In this document: positions 39,751 to 52,900 of the stretch, in pieces | Position numbering within the stretch: position 1 is the stretch's first letter | How the letters are laid out: every line of letters begins with the position of its first letter | The notes under the pieces: model-generated | The model's database searches: none | Seen by the model: the letters and a program-made list of their open reading frames with translations, nothing else | What the model was told of the DNA's origin: nothing | NCBI GenBank assembly: GCA_010015655.1 | Contig: ML976676.1 | Span: forward strand, 752,344 to 816,343 | Direction of reading: 5' to 3' | DNA from: Bimuria novae-zelandiae CBS 107.79 | Taxonomy: Eukaryota; Ascomycota; Dothideomycetes; Pleosporales; Didymosphaeriaceae | Length of the DNA: 64,000 nucleotides | Program-made: the position numbers and the translations under genes

Positions 39751-42700
39751 GTGTATACGCAGTGAACATAGGCTGAAAAACCTCCTTTCTAGCCCCCAAA
39801 ATCTCACCTAAACATCACCGATACCATAAAAAAACAAGACATTAAATAGTAAAACGTACTCATCTCACCCTCTACCAAACGCGCCCAAAACTACACGCCC
39901 AGAACTTTCCTCTGCGGCACATTTCGTGCAGTAGACCCGATCCTGCGCGCCCCTCGTAGATATAAATCCTGACTTCCCCCACATCCTCCGCCCCCAATCT
40001 CTACTCCCACCACACCCACACTACACCCTCCTTCCTATAAAATCCCATGCCTCTGCTCGTCGAAAGCCGCGATACGCATCTCGCAAACTATATAAACAAT
40101 TTGCACTCCCCGCGATAATCCCGCGGCCAGGAATCCCCGACCGCAAAGTGAGACATCAGATGTGGTGCAGGGGTGTGCGAGCCGGGCGGCTGTATCGTCC
40201 GCGTGATTGACTCCGGATGATTGACACGTCTTTTTTGGGGGACTGGATATGTCACTGCAACCGCACTAACATACAAAAAAAAAGATCGTCTTTTTTGTTC
40301 GTCGAGAGGGGAGGGGCAGGCTGTGATTTGAATTGGAAATTTGGCGATAAGTGTGGATAATGGTGATGGTTTTGTGAGTGAGGGTTTTGCAGGGCGAATG
40401 GATGGGATAGCGATGAGCGTAGGATATGAACCTGTTGCTGGGTTTAATTCAACTTCATGCAGTTCAGTGTGAAAGCTGTGATTGAAGCTCGAGATGCAGC
40501 AATTGGAAGATGAAGTCATGAAGACGCTGTGGTTGGGTGCTCGCGAGTACAGGCTAGTGTTGAACGAATTCCTTCTGCGAGTCACAAGCAGTGATCGCGT
40601 GAGAAAAGCAATCCGAAATAAGCGGATACGCTCCATGGGCAGTTGTTGGGCCTTCGTCCCAACACCTTAAGAGGGAGTATGACACGGTCAGGCACTTTAG
40701 CTGAGTTAAAAATTCATGGAGAGCCGGATTTCACAAGCTGACTGTTCCGCCGCAAGGCAATCTTGATGCCGTTAATGTAGAATGTTGGGTTGACATGCGC
40801 CATTGGCATGAGTGGTATACCACTATCGCAAACTACCGAAGAGGAACACGTTATCGTACCGCGAAAGCCTTGTTCACGCGTCCACCTTAAGCTTGAGGAG
40901 GTAATCTATTGTCCTGGCCAACTCCTTCGGAATGCAGCCTCCTTTCGGCCAAGTTGCTGCTCAAGTGCATCTTCGATCGACTGGCACAAGGTAGGGTGTG
41001 GCTGTAGTAGATGGTTGGCCTTGCGTAAGTGTTATGTAGCTTAAGACAAGTTCGTATGACGGCACTCAAAATCGAGGCATCGTGGTGTTGGCAAGGCAGA
41101 CTGATGACATTCTATGCGCACGGGAGCGGTGGAGGCTCTGCAAATTGTAAGTTGATACCTGAAACGTGGAGGCTCAAGTTGGTGGTGGAGCAGGCGGCGC
41201 TTAAGTGCATAAGGAGTACACACTGCTGGGAAGCACGAACGGCATCAGGCTAGTGATCGTGGCGATCTTCCCAGAAACAGAGACTGGGAGGATATTCCCG
41301 AGAGACGCAGTGTTATAACGTGCTCTGATCGGTGAGGTGGTACAGACCTGCCGAACAGGCGTTTGTGGCGCGTGTCGCGGCAAAGTAGCACAGCCATAGC
41401 GGTCTTTTGCGTTCTGAGGAGCCGCAAACCATTATACTGAAGGATTATGGGGATTTGAAATCCATTAACTGAAGAGTTGCACTGGTGCAGTTAAAGTCTT
41501 CCCACGCCGTGGCGCAGGACTTGGGCACTGCGGCGCGCAATGGGCGTTTTCGAACTCTGGGTGTACGGATGCAACGGGGCTGTTTCAGTGCGAATCAGCA
41601 CGTTAGGTTCTCCGGCGAAGAATTCCTACATAGGACGTGGACCAGCTGTTTGCGGCTCATGGTGTGTGCGACGTTCGAATCCTTCCGAAGAGGTGGTCAG
41701 AGAGCTGGAGGCCCTACGTGGCTACATCCGGTCTGCCGTGTCAACCGTGAAAGGAACACGTACGAATGTCTCAGAGCTTGGATCAATGTAGAAAGATTGA
41801 GTTATTCATGAAGATGGCCTCGAAAAAGCCCTTGTACTTGTGGCGTACAGTAACTCGTCGCTAGGTTGGTCAGCCAGTGTCTACGCCATAGAAGTGGCCC
41901 AGATACGCGCCCGTCATCCTGGTCAGGCAGTTAGCGTGCTACAAGGCGAAACTTGTATAAGGCTTTGCAGAAGGATCATTTAGTTGTCAAGCAGATGCAA
42001 GGCGATGCAGAGCAAGATTGGCAACCAAAGATGGCGGAGTCAGACAGCAGACGGGTGAGAAGACTCCTACGTACCAGAGGAAACTGCGGCCTTTGCGGAA
42101 AACCGGACAATGAGTATGAACATTTTTTTCAATGCATGTGGTTCGATAAAACAAAGCCGAGTTGTATATCTACAGCATGAGGACAGAGAAACGCATATGG
42201 AGGCGTTGCAGATGTCAAAAGCAAGTTGTATGTACATCCACTCTCCTATTGAAGACTGAGCTCGACTTGTCACAAGATGGTCGGGGAATGCGGGTTCGTT
42301 GAACGTGCTGTGCTGCGCTCTGGCGGCGTCTATTTTCCGGATCGGGATCTTGACGCGGGTAATCCTGCGCCTTTTGGACACAGTTTCTTCACAAAGACAG
42401 CCACATGCCCTATTGATCTTTTGCAATACACTAGTTTGTTCGAGAAAATGCCCGCCAATAAGCGAAGTGAGGTACGGCGATGTGTAACCTTCACCATTGA
42501 GGCAGGTGCGAGCGTGGGATAGGGACATCCGACGACGAGGCATCGGACCCTGAAGCAATCCTGAGCCACGCCGCTGTGATGTTAGCGAAAGATGTCGCCG
42601 TTGCAGTGGCCTTCGTCGATCAACGTGGTACAAAAGCCCCACAGCGAGATGAGGGCGCAAAAGATGTTGCGTGTCGGAGGATCTGGTCACAGTTTCGCTC

Positions 42701-43690
42701 GCGTCATTTGGTAGGAGCCGGCCACGTCGGCCAACAGAAGGCGGAGTATTGTCCCGGGAGGTCAAAGGTCGGCGGCCAGCCAGGCAACCCACGCCTCAAC
42801 TGTGCAGATGTTCGTGGGCGAGCACATGAATCAGCCGGCACACCTCGAGCGTGGACAGATGTGCATTAGCGGCACCCGGTGAGCAAAGTACGCTACGAGG
42901 ATTGAGACAAAGGAAACGGTCGGCAAATCCATCCCTTGACAGTGTTGGCGTGATAACGCTACAGAATCGGCTGGCTGGTGATATCTGGGGAGGGCTCCGG
43001 CCGCGTGGTGATGGGCAGTTCGGAGAATTTCGAAGGCTGCCATCCCAATTGGGCTGCGTGACCTAGCGACAAGCTGAGGTTCGACGTGTTTTTGTGGCTT
43101 TTCTTCTGGCCCAGAGGCGGCTGGCATCCAGCTTGACGGGCCTGCTGGTGAGCTCTGGGACCCGCGAGTGTGTGTGATGAGCGACGACGAAGGAAGGCTA
43201 GCGGATCCCGCACATTAGCGGCGCTTAGAGCAACCCCCGGACATGCTGTGATTGGGGGAGGCGACCGCCCAGCGCCGGCAGGGCTAAACAGGGGGCCATG
43301 AAAGAGCTGGGGCGCACGAGCAGGTGGAGCAGTGAGCGGCGGAGGATGAGGTTCAGGGTGTATCTCACCTCTCCACGCGAGCCGGGCGCGCATCTGCAGT
43401 ACGTAGCTGGTGAAACGAAACGCAGCAACACGCATCTGCATCTAGGTATCCCAGAGCATCTGCGCCTTCCGATCTAGCAGCCGGCTGCTATTTCCCTCTA
43501 TCGTCTGCCGCTCCTTCCTCCTCCGCCGCACGTCGTGTTGTTGTGGCCGCTTCCGTGCTGAGCAGCAGCCCGCATTCAGCCTTGCGATCAGAGCCCTTAC
43601 TGCGCCCGTCTGCTAGGTGGCCGCTTTGGGGACCGCGAGGGCCATACAAGAGGCTCTTGCATCAGTGCCTGAGGGGACGCGCATCGAGTG
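39751..43690. other. Gene-poor region of about 3.9 kb, no gene supported
   Basis: GC-normal sequence with only short frames. One patch (about 42040-42150, minus an obvious start) reads RRLLRTRGNCGLCGKPDNEY then EHFFQCMW, a CxxC...HxxxC spacing seen in zinc knuckles of reverse transcriptases, but no RT or endonuclease text accompanies it. Another frame at 41540-41791 (83 aa) has no recognisable content. The right end is the promoter of the following gene. Confidence 0.4.
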
Positions 43691-46185
43691 ATGGCTACCG
43701 CGACCCAACTGATGCCGTCTCCCACCACCAACGGCCTGAAGTCCTCGTTCAGCCCGTACACGGACTCGCCTTCGTCGCCACTGCCGGCTGCCTTTTCTCA
43801 GGTGTTTTCGTCCAACAGGTGCGCCTTCCTCGCGGCATTGACATAGCAGCGCTGACGGACATGGCAAGGTCTTCCCATTCGGACCATCTGCACCCGCCGC
43901 CGAGTCCCTATCCGTCGACCGTGGACCCCTCGCCAGTCGACAGCAATGGCACCAGCGGAACCGAGGTAGATGCCGTGGGCAGATGCACCGGAGGCAGCGC
44001 TGACGCGGGACGCAGATCGAGGATGACGCGCAAGTGAACCAGGGCAGCGAGGATGAGGGCAGCGACATCAACATCAAGTCGCCCCTGGACGACATGGTCA
44101 GTCCGGTGAGCCTCGGGAGCCAGTCCAAGGTACGCGCTGTTGTAGTAAGGAAGGTTCCTACCTGGACGACGTTGACAGCTCCCAGCAGCCCTCGCGACTA
44201 GACACCTCGATGCCGCTCCGGCCGCGCGCCAACTCCGACGATGGACCGCAGTCGGTCATTCACGCGCCCGCCAACTTCAAAATATTCGTACGTGTCGCGT
44301 AGCTGGGTTGCACCACATGGGCGCTAACTCGACAAGCAGAACCGGTCGAGCGTGTCGGTGCCTTCGTCGAATGAGACGACTTCCGACCATACCGCTGTGG
44401 TGTCTCCACAAACACCCGAAGCAAACATGATCCCCGACGAGAAGGTCCGTCGTGCGCATGTAGCTCTATCCCGCATTGTAATGGCTGAACGTCCACAGCA
44501 TTCGTCTACTTATACCCACCCAATCGACACTGCCGTTCCCTCCCCTGCCGCGCCAGATCGCTCCACACCGCGCGCACAGACGCGTCAAGACTACGAGGAA
44601 GATGGAAAACGACGCAGTGCCCGCGTTAGCGTCAGCCTCGCAGGTGCGTCTCCAATGGCTTTGCCAAAACATCAAACTAATCTCTGTAGATATCGCCGAA
44701 ACGGAAGACGTCGGCATATCGGAGACTGCCTCCAGTTCCACATTCGAAAATGACGAGAGCCAGGCGGACCACGTACAAATGCCAGCATCGCCGCTCGCAG
44801 TCATGGCTGCAAGCGCAGGCACTCAAACAATGGGCGAAGTTCTACACGGCATCAACGAAACCGAAAAGGAAATCGCAGCCCTGCGCAATGCTTTGCACGA
44901 GTGCTGGACCCTATGCAACACTCTAGCGAAGCTAAGCCAGAACCATCGTCTGAAGATGTTCTACTACTCCGGGCGCGACGGCGAAATGCAGGAGCACGCA
45001 TGGAGAACTTGCTGGCGGCTTTGCCAGCGGCTGTACGAAAGCCGAGATGAAGATCCAACAGCCCAGATCAAACCCACCTTGGAGCTCTGCCGCGATTTCT
45101 GCCAAGCACTGTTTGACGTCCGCCAACGCGGGGATGAAGCTGCAGATTCCGTGTTGAGAGTCAGCTTCGAACTCAATAACCACTTGTACAATGCGCACGA
45201 CCGCGACCTGCCAGAGGCATTTCAGGAGCGCACATTGGAGTTCTATTTGACTCTATGTCACAGATTGATGAAGCAGAGGACATCGTTACCTGAAGAAACA
45301 GACGCCTTGCTTCACGCTTGCTGGTCCTTGGCCGAGATGCTGTTCAGCATCCGTCAAAACAGCCGGGACAACAAACCGGCCGATGAAGAAATATTCGGGT
45401 CCGCAATACAAGCGTGCTGGGAGCTATGCGACCTCTTCCGAGAAGGGTGGACGCAAGTACGACCGGAACGTGGAACACCCCGCCCGTCGCAGTACACTTT
45501 CAACGCCGGCCCCACTTCTGTGACACATTCGCACACTACGTATTCGGATACGTCTGGGCGTTCCTCGAGCTTAAACGAATCCTACCACTCAGCTGTCTCT
45601 ATAGGGAAACAGTTGATGACGCACCCAGAAACGCCTACTACCATCTTTGACGAACGAGAAGAATTCTCGCCAGCGGAAGAACGCAATGTTCCGAACATCT
45701 TGATTCTGGGCCCTGAGGCAGGGCAGACACGCACTCATGACCGCTGGTCGTCTTCATCCTCTAACCTCTCCACCTACTCGGATACCTCTCAGTCGATTCA
45801 CAGCTCATCAACGGCAACAGTGGGCCGTGAAGACCCGAATCTTATTCGTCTCAAAGGTCTCATCGTAAAGGCTGCCATCAACACCGGATACTCGCGGCAA
45901 ACGCCTCTCCCCGACTTCATTCGTTCTTTACCTTCGAACAGCTTTGGCAATATGCCTTGGCAAATCACTCTGTTTGAGCACTACAAGCAGCTCGTGGTCA
46001 CGGATCCCACATTACGCAACATCCATACGCAACCACTGCGCAGGCTCACGGCCATCGAGATTGGGAGAGCGGTGCAGTGGATGGCGCGGAGCAAGAGCTT
46101 CAGCTGGATGTCTGACCTTTACCGTTTCGTGTTCGGGGCTTTCCCCGAAGATGCCGGGCAGCGCAACCTCATTATTAACGCGTAA
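43691..46185 (+). CDS. Conserved fungal protein of unknown function (750 aa, helical repeat-like)
   Basis: Six exons fit: 43691-43818, 43869-43965, 44016-44105, 44150-44287, 44340-44643 and 44690-46185, total 750 aa. The N-terminal 250 residues are Ser/Pro-rich and disordered (MATATQLMPSPTTNGLKSSF, SPSSPLPAAF). Residues about 290-500 are helical with regularly spaced Cys/Trp-containing helices (ECWTLCNTLAKL, TCWRLCQRLYES, ELCRDFCQALFD, LHACWSLAEMLF, QACWELCDLFRE), like a five-fold helical repeat. A Ser/Thr-rich linker and a conserved C-terminal domain (KAAINTGYSRQTPLPDFIRS ... LYRFVFGAFPEDA) follow. I think this is a family known only by DUF number (possibly DUF7624). Function unknown. The exon 1/2 and 3/4 junctions need AAG acceptors and are the least certain. 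Confidence 0.8.
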
Positions 46186-46242
46186 CGTGTGACGCAGCGC
46201 AGCATTTGACTTGTATTTTCCTTTTCGCTTCTACGATCCAAG

Positions 46243-46311
46243 TTTTTTTTTTTTTTTTTTTTTTTTNNNNNNNNNNNNNNNNNNNNNNNNNNNNNNNNNN
46301 NNNNNNNNNNN
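46243..46311. other. Poly-T run (24 nt) followed by a 45-N assembly gap
   Basis: T24 at 46243-46266 leads directly into 45 Ns (46267-46311), about 60 bp after the stop codon of the preceding gene. Reading stalled at a homopolymer, so real sequence of unknown length may be missing. The neighbouring genes do not cross the gap. Confidence 0.97.
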
Positions 46312-46672
46312 ATCTGGTCATCCGGTGCGATATACCCCATCTTACATTCTCTTTGGCGCGGAAAATTGGTCGTGTTGCAGACAGCTTGGGGCGGACCTGA
46401 GGCGCACGAAGCCTATCAATTGTATATATGACGATTAGATATGATGACAGCTGCAAAGCAAATCTTCGTCGGAGACACAATCCAAAGTCAAGTCTGCTGC
46501 AATTACGTGCCGTACCTATCACCGCTCTATGCGACTTACCTCTTCCATTCTCCATGCAGGCTGGCTTAGGTCATACGCGGGTTTAGCGCGTTGGTGAGCT
46601 GCGCGCGCCACCCGTTCTCCACCGCGGGCGCCCGACCGCATTCCGCGACTACCCAGGTATAGTTTATACCTC

Positions 46673-48037
46673 ATGGCGACGCCCGGTATGTCAGTTGGTG
46701 TTGCGGCCCCTCAATCGCAAACTCACATGTCACAGCGGAAAAGCTCCTGCAGAAAGCGGCCGAGGACGGCTCGTTGGATGCGTAGGTGCCCCTCCGGTCG
46801 CATGCAGCGCGTGCCCTACTAATGACGACTCCAGCGCCGACTGGCCCGACACGCGCAAGTACATCCTCGATCGCTTGGATGAGGTGAGCTTACAGCTTCA
46901 TCGGTGAATCTGAAGGTCGCTGACGCCCGCCAGATAATCACCGAATTCCCCAGGCCACCGCAAAACACCGACTCCTCGCCCGCCCCGAATACGCCCACAA
47001 GACAACAGACGCAAGGCTCGAGCCAGGACTCACAGTCAGGTGACAAGGAAAACGCAGCGCCCAGAACACCGTCCCGGCCACCGGTGCCAACCTTTTCGAA
47101 CTCGGAATCACAAGATCTGCCGCAAGAGACGCTCAACTTTTACTCGTCGATACGAAATGCGCTTTCAAACAATTTCCCGAAAGGCGCACCGCATACCATC
47201 CAACGGCTAGCAGAGCTCATCCTCGAACCCAAGCGAAAGTACAAGTTCCTCCCCGCGTACCTGCGAGCCCTCGACCGCGTCGTTTCCGTCTCCTCGCCCA
47301 ACACCATCTTCCCCCTTCCGCTGGCCGTGCTCCCGACAGCGACCGGCTTGCTCAACGGCACGACACACACAAACGCCGCCCAGGCCACGCTTGGCTCTGA
47401 CGAGTCGCTTGGCGGCGCCCTTCTCACGCCCATACCATGGCTACAGAACCGCGGACAGAACGAGCTGATCTCCGAGAGCACGGAAATGGTCGATGGTCCC
47501 AACGGCGCCGGCAGGATAGAAACGGTCACGGTCGGCATGCTGAACGGCAGCAATGGCAACGGCGCACAAGCAACCTCCCCCACGAGCTCAGACGGCGTCT
47601 CGCAAATTGCCTCCTCGCATCCAGACGGCGAAACCCTACCGTCCACGGGGCCCGTTACGCAAGGCGAGATTCTGCGCCAAGAGCAGGAAGCAGGTGTCGT
47701 GCTCAACAACCCGCACTCCCTCACGTCACAGCCTGCCCGAACGACGGTTGGCGAGACGGAAGCCGGCGCCGCGGTTGTGGACACCGTCGAGGGCGAGGAG
47801 GAACAGCCGCATGCAAGGGGTCCCGAGATGATCGGCATGGAAGATACGGGGCCGCAGCATGCTGCGTCGGGGCAGCTTGATATTGAGGGCGCGGTTGGAC
47901 GCCCGAGTATGGAGCGGCATAGTCGGAGTCCGCAGCCTCCGGGTGAGAAGGATGAGGAGATGGGTGGGACTAAGGAGGATGGGGAGAAGGAAACGAGGGA
48001 TGGGGATGGTGATGAGGATATGAAGACGGACGGATAG
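46673..48037 (+). CDS. Protein phosphatase 4 core regulatory subunit R2
   Basis: Exons 46673-46685, 46736-46781, 46835-46883 and 46934-48037 give 403 aa. The first exon codes for only four residues and a base (MATP); introns of 50, 53 and 50 nt have good GT...CTAAT/CTGAC...AG signals. After MATPAEKLLQKAAEDGSLDA comes DWPDTRKYILDRLDEIITEF, then ETLNFYSSIRNALSNNF and PHTIQRLAELILEPKRKYKF with FLPAYLRALDRVVSVSSP, the diagnostic core of PPP4R2. The C-terminal half is low-complexity Gly/Ser/Glu with an acidic end (EDMKTDG). In other eukaryotes R2 binds the PP4 catalytic subunit and steers it in DNA-damage and mRNA-processing pathways; the role here is by homology. In yeast the counterpart is Psy4. 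Confidence 0.88.
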
Positions 48038-49963
48038 TTTGGGGGAGATGGATGGACGTCATGGGGATGTGGACGAAACTGGGTTCTGTGCTCCCCTTCT
48101 ATTTGACTGGGATGTTTGGCAGTCGGAGGCTCTTGTAGTATCCCTAGTTAGAGGGAGAGCGAAGTGTGAGCCGCACGACTAAACAGACCCGTTAGCTAGG
48201 TAACAGTGATGCGAAATGACACTACCAACCACAATCTTTCCCATCCCTCTCTTCTGCTACCGCGACACCCTCTAACCCTTTCATATACCTCTATCAGAGC
48301 AGCCTCTTCTATTCTAATTCTTTCTAGCAAACCTTACACCACAGTCACGCCGGACTGTGAAATGTCGACATAGCGGCGGCTTCTACGATATGGTATCGTA
48401 AAGATTATGAGTGGTTATTGACGGTGTTGAGCGTCTCACCGGCTTGTGCAACATACTCTGCTCTACATAGATTTTACAAGGTAAGATCGGACCAAGACCC
48501 GGTGTGCAAATGCACTGTACAACTACAGCTTGGGATTGGACCTACTGGTGGATGTCGGCAAACTACCTCGATTCCCAAATTAAGTCCCTTACCCTCCTCC
48601 CTACCTTCAAGCCCAGTAACCACCCCCACACACGCACGCCCAAGCAACACAACCCGCAGCCCTCTTCCCAAAACAAAACACGCAACCAACAGCTAACGCC
48701 CCGACTACCTCCTTCCAACAGCCCTAACTGGCGTGCCAAGTGAGCAGCTGTGCTCGACGACCGCGGGGCCGTTTTGTTATGTTTGTCAGTGAGACGGCAC
48801 ACACGCGTGCGGCGGCAAGCTTGTTGGAAGGGATATGGGGATGGTGTGGTGGGGAGGAGATGGTAGGGGAGAGTCTGAGGGGAGATGTGGTTACATGAGA
48901 GGTTATATACCATAACCATGTGAGTTGGGCGGGGCAGATTCATGGAGGTCTCGCGCGTGTGAGATGAAAGATGGGGTTTGCTGCGAGGGTCTTGTCATGA
49001 GTGAGATGGAGTAGAAGTATCCATGCCCGTATATTCTTCAACTTCAATAGTGAATTAGGTTACGGCAGGGCTTAGTAGGATCACTTGTACCTGTACCACA
49101 AGGTGTCGTAATATCATGCACCGCCTCACGAACACACCATTACAAAGCCTCCACTCTGCAAACATGTATCCGCTCAGCAATCTACAATAGTTTTCATTTT
49201 CAAAATCGCTTGACCCTCATCCATTTTCAGCACCCGCCACAACGATGTCAATTTCGATTCGAAATCACCCCTCTCATCCCAATCGCCCACAGGTATCACC
49301 AACCACTCGCGAATCCTCTAAAAACACCACTCCGCAAACGCACCTCGCAGCCCCAAGCGCAATTTAGCGGGCAACCTAAAGACAGAGACATACTAACAAC
49401 CCCCTCGATCAAAGCAAACTCCCAAGTAAATGTATGAGAGAAAAGCATCCCCATCAATGCCCGGAACGCCTCGCGTTTTGTGCACTAAGAGGGCATGAAC
49501 CCCATCGTCGAGATAATCGTCGAGATACCCAATCGAAAACACATGAAAAGCGCCCTGGACTCCTGGAAATGGTGCTGGATGCGTATGGAGACAGAAGACG
49601 CGGGGTGTAAAAGAGATCTTTTTGCTGGTTTTCGGCGGTCTACGTGCTGTCAAAGCACCACAGACGCTCGTTTGTTGTACATCGTAGAAACAAAACATTA
49701 GATAGTGAAAGACGTCGAGTTCTTCAGCAGTCGAACCGAGCCGGTGGCGACGTGGGCCTAGCAAAAGGTACGCCGTTGCCGTGACGCGACTGCCAAGATT
49801 GACGAAGGGTGGTCAATTTGAACGGGGTAGAGCAGACTTGTTCGGCTCGGAGCTACCCATCACCGATGTCAGCCTTTTCGTTCAACGTAGAGCGAAAAGA
49901 TTAAAATTTATACAAAGCAAGGCAAGAACCTGCTTACACATAATGTATAGGCCAGTGTATAGA
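48038..49963. other. Intergenic, about 1.9 kb
   Basis: Convergent spacer between PP4-R2 (+) and RPB1 (-). No frame with recognisable protein content, no tRNA, no clear repeat. C-rich strings around 48590-48720 are compositionally biased only. Confidence 0.45.
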
Positions 49964-52900
49964 TCACTGCTGAGGCGAACTGTGTCTTAGTCAGTATGAC
50001 GTTCCATTTTCAGAGATGATACAACTATGACCGAACTTACGTTGGAGAGTACTTGGGAGAGGTAGGCGAGTACTTCGGGGAAGTCGGAGACGCAGGCGAG
50101 ATTGCCCGCGGTGATGTCGGACTGTATTGACCCATCGGGCTCGTAGGGCTGTATAGGGGCGACGTGGGCGAAGCAGGGGAGCGCCTGTCACTACCGCTGA
50201 ACTGCGGGCTCGTCGGACTATACATCGGCGAAGTCGGACTGTACTGTGGGGAAGTGGGGCTCCATTCGCCGCCAGGTGATGTCGCTTTACGAGCCATGGC
50301 TTGCGCAGGCGAAGTAGGGCTCCACTGAGGAGACGTTGGCGAGTAACCTGGAGATGTAGGCGAGTAGCTGGGAGAGGTTGGAGATTGGAAACCGCCTGGC
50401 GAGGTGGGCGAGAACTGGGGCGAGGTAGGCGAGTAGGGGCTAGTAGGGTTGTGGTAGCCGGGTGAAGTGGCACCAAAGCGAGGGCTGGTCGCTCCCATGC
50501 CTGGAGAGGTGGGCGAATATTGAGGAGATGATGGAGAGAACGAGGGCGACGTGGGACTGGTGCTGCTGGTGAAAGGGCTCATAGAACCTATTCCAGGGCT
50601 TTGAGTACCGCCGTACGGACTGAAGCCGCCGTCGCCGTATGTAGGAGCGTACTCGCTCATACCGCCAAAGTTGCCTTCCGGAGCTGCTAGAGGCGAAAAT
50701 TCCGCACTGTAAGACGGACCACCCATGCCACCCTCGTACGTCGGAGAACCAAGATCGTAGGGAGTCGCTGCGCCATTGTCGTAGAAGTTGCCAGTGGCGG
50801 CACCGCGCGTGCGAGAATTATCCTCGACCATCGTAAGCAGCATGGCATTATCCATGACCACTTCGAATTCTCCAGTTCCCATTGGTGCAAGCTGACCGAG
50901 CATGATATTCTCAGACACACCTCGGCAGTCGTCGAGCTCGCCATAGCCAGCGGCTTCGAGCAGAATCTCGACCGTCTCTTCAAAGGAACAGCGCATGAGT
51001 GCGCCAGTGTCACCACGATTGATGCCGTGTCGCGTGATGGCCATGAGGAGACCACGTTGGGTCATGATATCGACAAGGATTGCCATGTGACGATGGTTGA
51101 CGTAAGAACCATCGAATTCCAGAACGTTCGACAGCTCCTTCAACAAGCCGGCGCGAGCAGCTTCGATACCAAGAACACCAAGAACCTCAATGAACGAGTT
51201 GGAATAAGTCCTGGTGGTGTCCACGCCTTTGACGCCAAGCACGTCTGTCATAGCGATACCTGTGGTGTCCAGGACCCATTCCTCGCATCGCGGGTCGTCC
51301 TTCTTGAGCAAAAGGGATCCGTCTTCTTGTTCGTATAAGCGTTGTTCGGTACGGATGAAGGCACGTTCGATGCCCTTGACACCCCTAAGTGTAACGTCGT
51401 CCAACAAGTGGACAGCGAGTTTTCGCATCCAGCGTTCATCACGGTCTTCTTCGTCATCGTCGTCTTTCCTGAGGTGTTGATCCCATTTGAATCGTACTCG
51501 CAAGACTTGTTCGTCCGCATTTTCATCGGCGGCAATCACGGCCAGGTTGGGAGAAAACTCTTCCGTGATCCGCGCAGCGACTTCGTTAATGTTCAAATTC
51601 TTGTCCAGCAAATGAGCACGATCCAGAACTATACGGAGCAACCATTTCGAGTGGTTCGATGTGTCTTCATCACCGAACACGAAGGCTGAATCGACAAGAT
51701 CGGCATCGGCCTCGATGAGCGTTGCTCTAGGATCAGGATCGTAGTACAGTTCGACCGAGTGCGTCAACGTTCGCAGAGTCGTATGCTCGATGCGGCTTCG
51801 AAGCTCCTTTGCCGTCTCTCGGGTGGGCTCCTTCTCCTCACGGTCTTGCATAATCAACATGCTAGGGGTTTTGATGTTGGCTGCAATGTTGAGGATTTCC
51901 TTCAGACGAGGCACACCGAGAGTGACGTTCTTGGAAGACACACCAGTAAAATGGAAGGTGTTCAGCGTCATCTGCGTTGCGGGCTCTCCGATAGATTGGG
52001 CTGCTATCACGCCGACCATTTCTCCGGGATGGACAGCGGACCTCAGGAACCGATCCGCTATTTCACCAAGAACGTGATCAAATGCAAGCTTGTTCAGATG
52101 GTCCTTTGTGACGAGTCGCTTAAAGGCCAATCGGGACCGAAGAAGGCATTTGAAGAGTATGGTAGCACTGTTCTGGGCCTCCACAGTAAGCGGATCGTCG
52201 CCTCGAATGACAATCAGTTTGGCAAGCAGATCGCGGACACCCTGGACGACGTCGATCGGATGCAGATCGCTTCGCTGAGAGTTCTTGATTGCGAAACGTG
52301 CCTTGGCGTTTTCCACGATACGGTCAACCTTGAGAGGTAAATGAACTTCTTTCTTGTCGATGGCCTTTCCGGTCATCATGCCCTTTCGTAAGAAATTGCG
52401 GTCTTCACAAAGAGCAGCCCATTCTTCATCGAGATACTTGGCTACCTCGTTGTCGCCTTGAATCTCGTTGGCAACTTCGAGCTGATCAGGACCAATGGGT
52501 GGCTTGTCGCCCATTACATCCGTTCTGTACTCCTTTTCGAATCTATCCCGAGAGAGTGGCACAGTGTCAATGGTCTGTTTCTCAACCTTTGCACCATCGA
52601 GGCCGTCCTCACCGTAGACAAACTCAACGATGTCGCCCATGGAATTGCGAACAGTGCCGTCGTATTTGACCATGACGTCTTCGAGTGCCTTGACTAAACG
52701 ACGTTGAATGTAGCCAGTTTCTGCTGTCTTGACTGCGGTATCGATGAGACCCTCGCGACCAGCCATAGCGTGGAAGAAGAATTCAGTCGGAGTAAGCCCT
52801 CGCAGGTACGAATTTTCGATGAAACCACGAGATTCCGGCGAGTAGTCGTCCTTTGTGAAATGCGGGAGTGTACGGTATTTAAATCCGAAGGGAATACGAG

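Noticed and set aside
40088..40636. Minus-strand frame of 182 codons
   Set aside because: Low-information Ser/Thr/Pro text and no homologue recognised; kept as intergenic.
42067..42792. Minus-strand frame of 241 codons
   Set aside because: No recognisable domain, no intron logic, Arg/Ser-rich texture; overlaps several other equally long random frames.
42959..43441. Minus-strand frame of 160 codons, Pro/Ala-rich
   Set aside because: Composition driven by local GC; no similarity to known proteins; probable promoter DNA.
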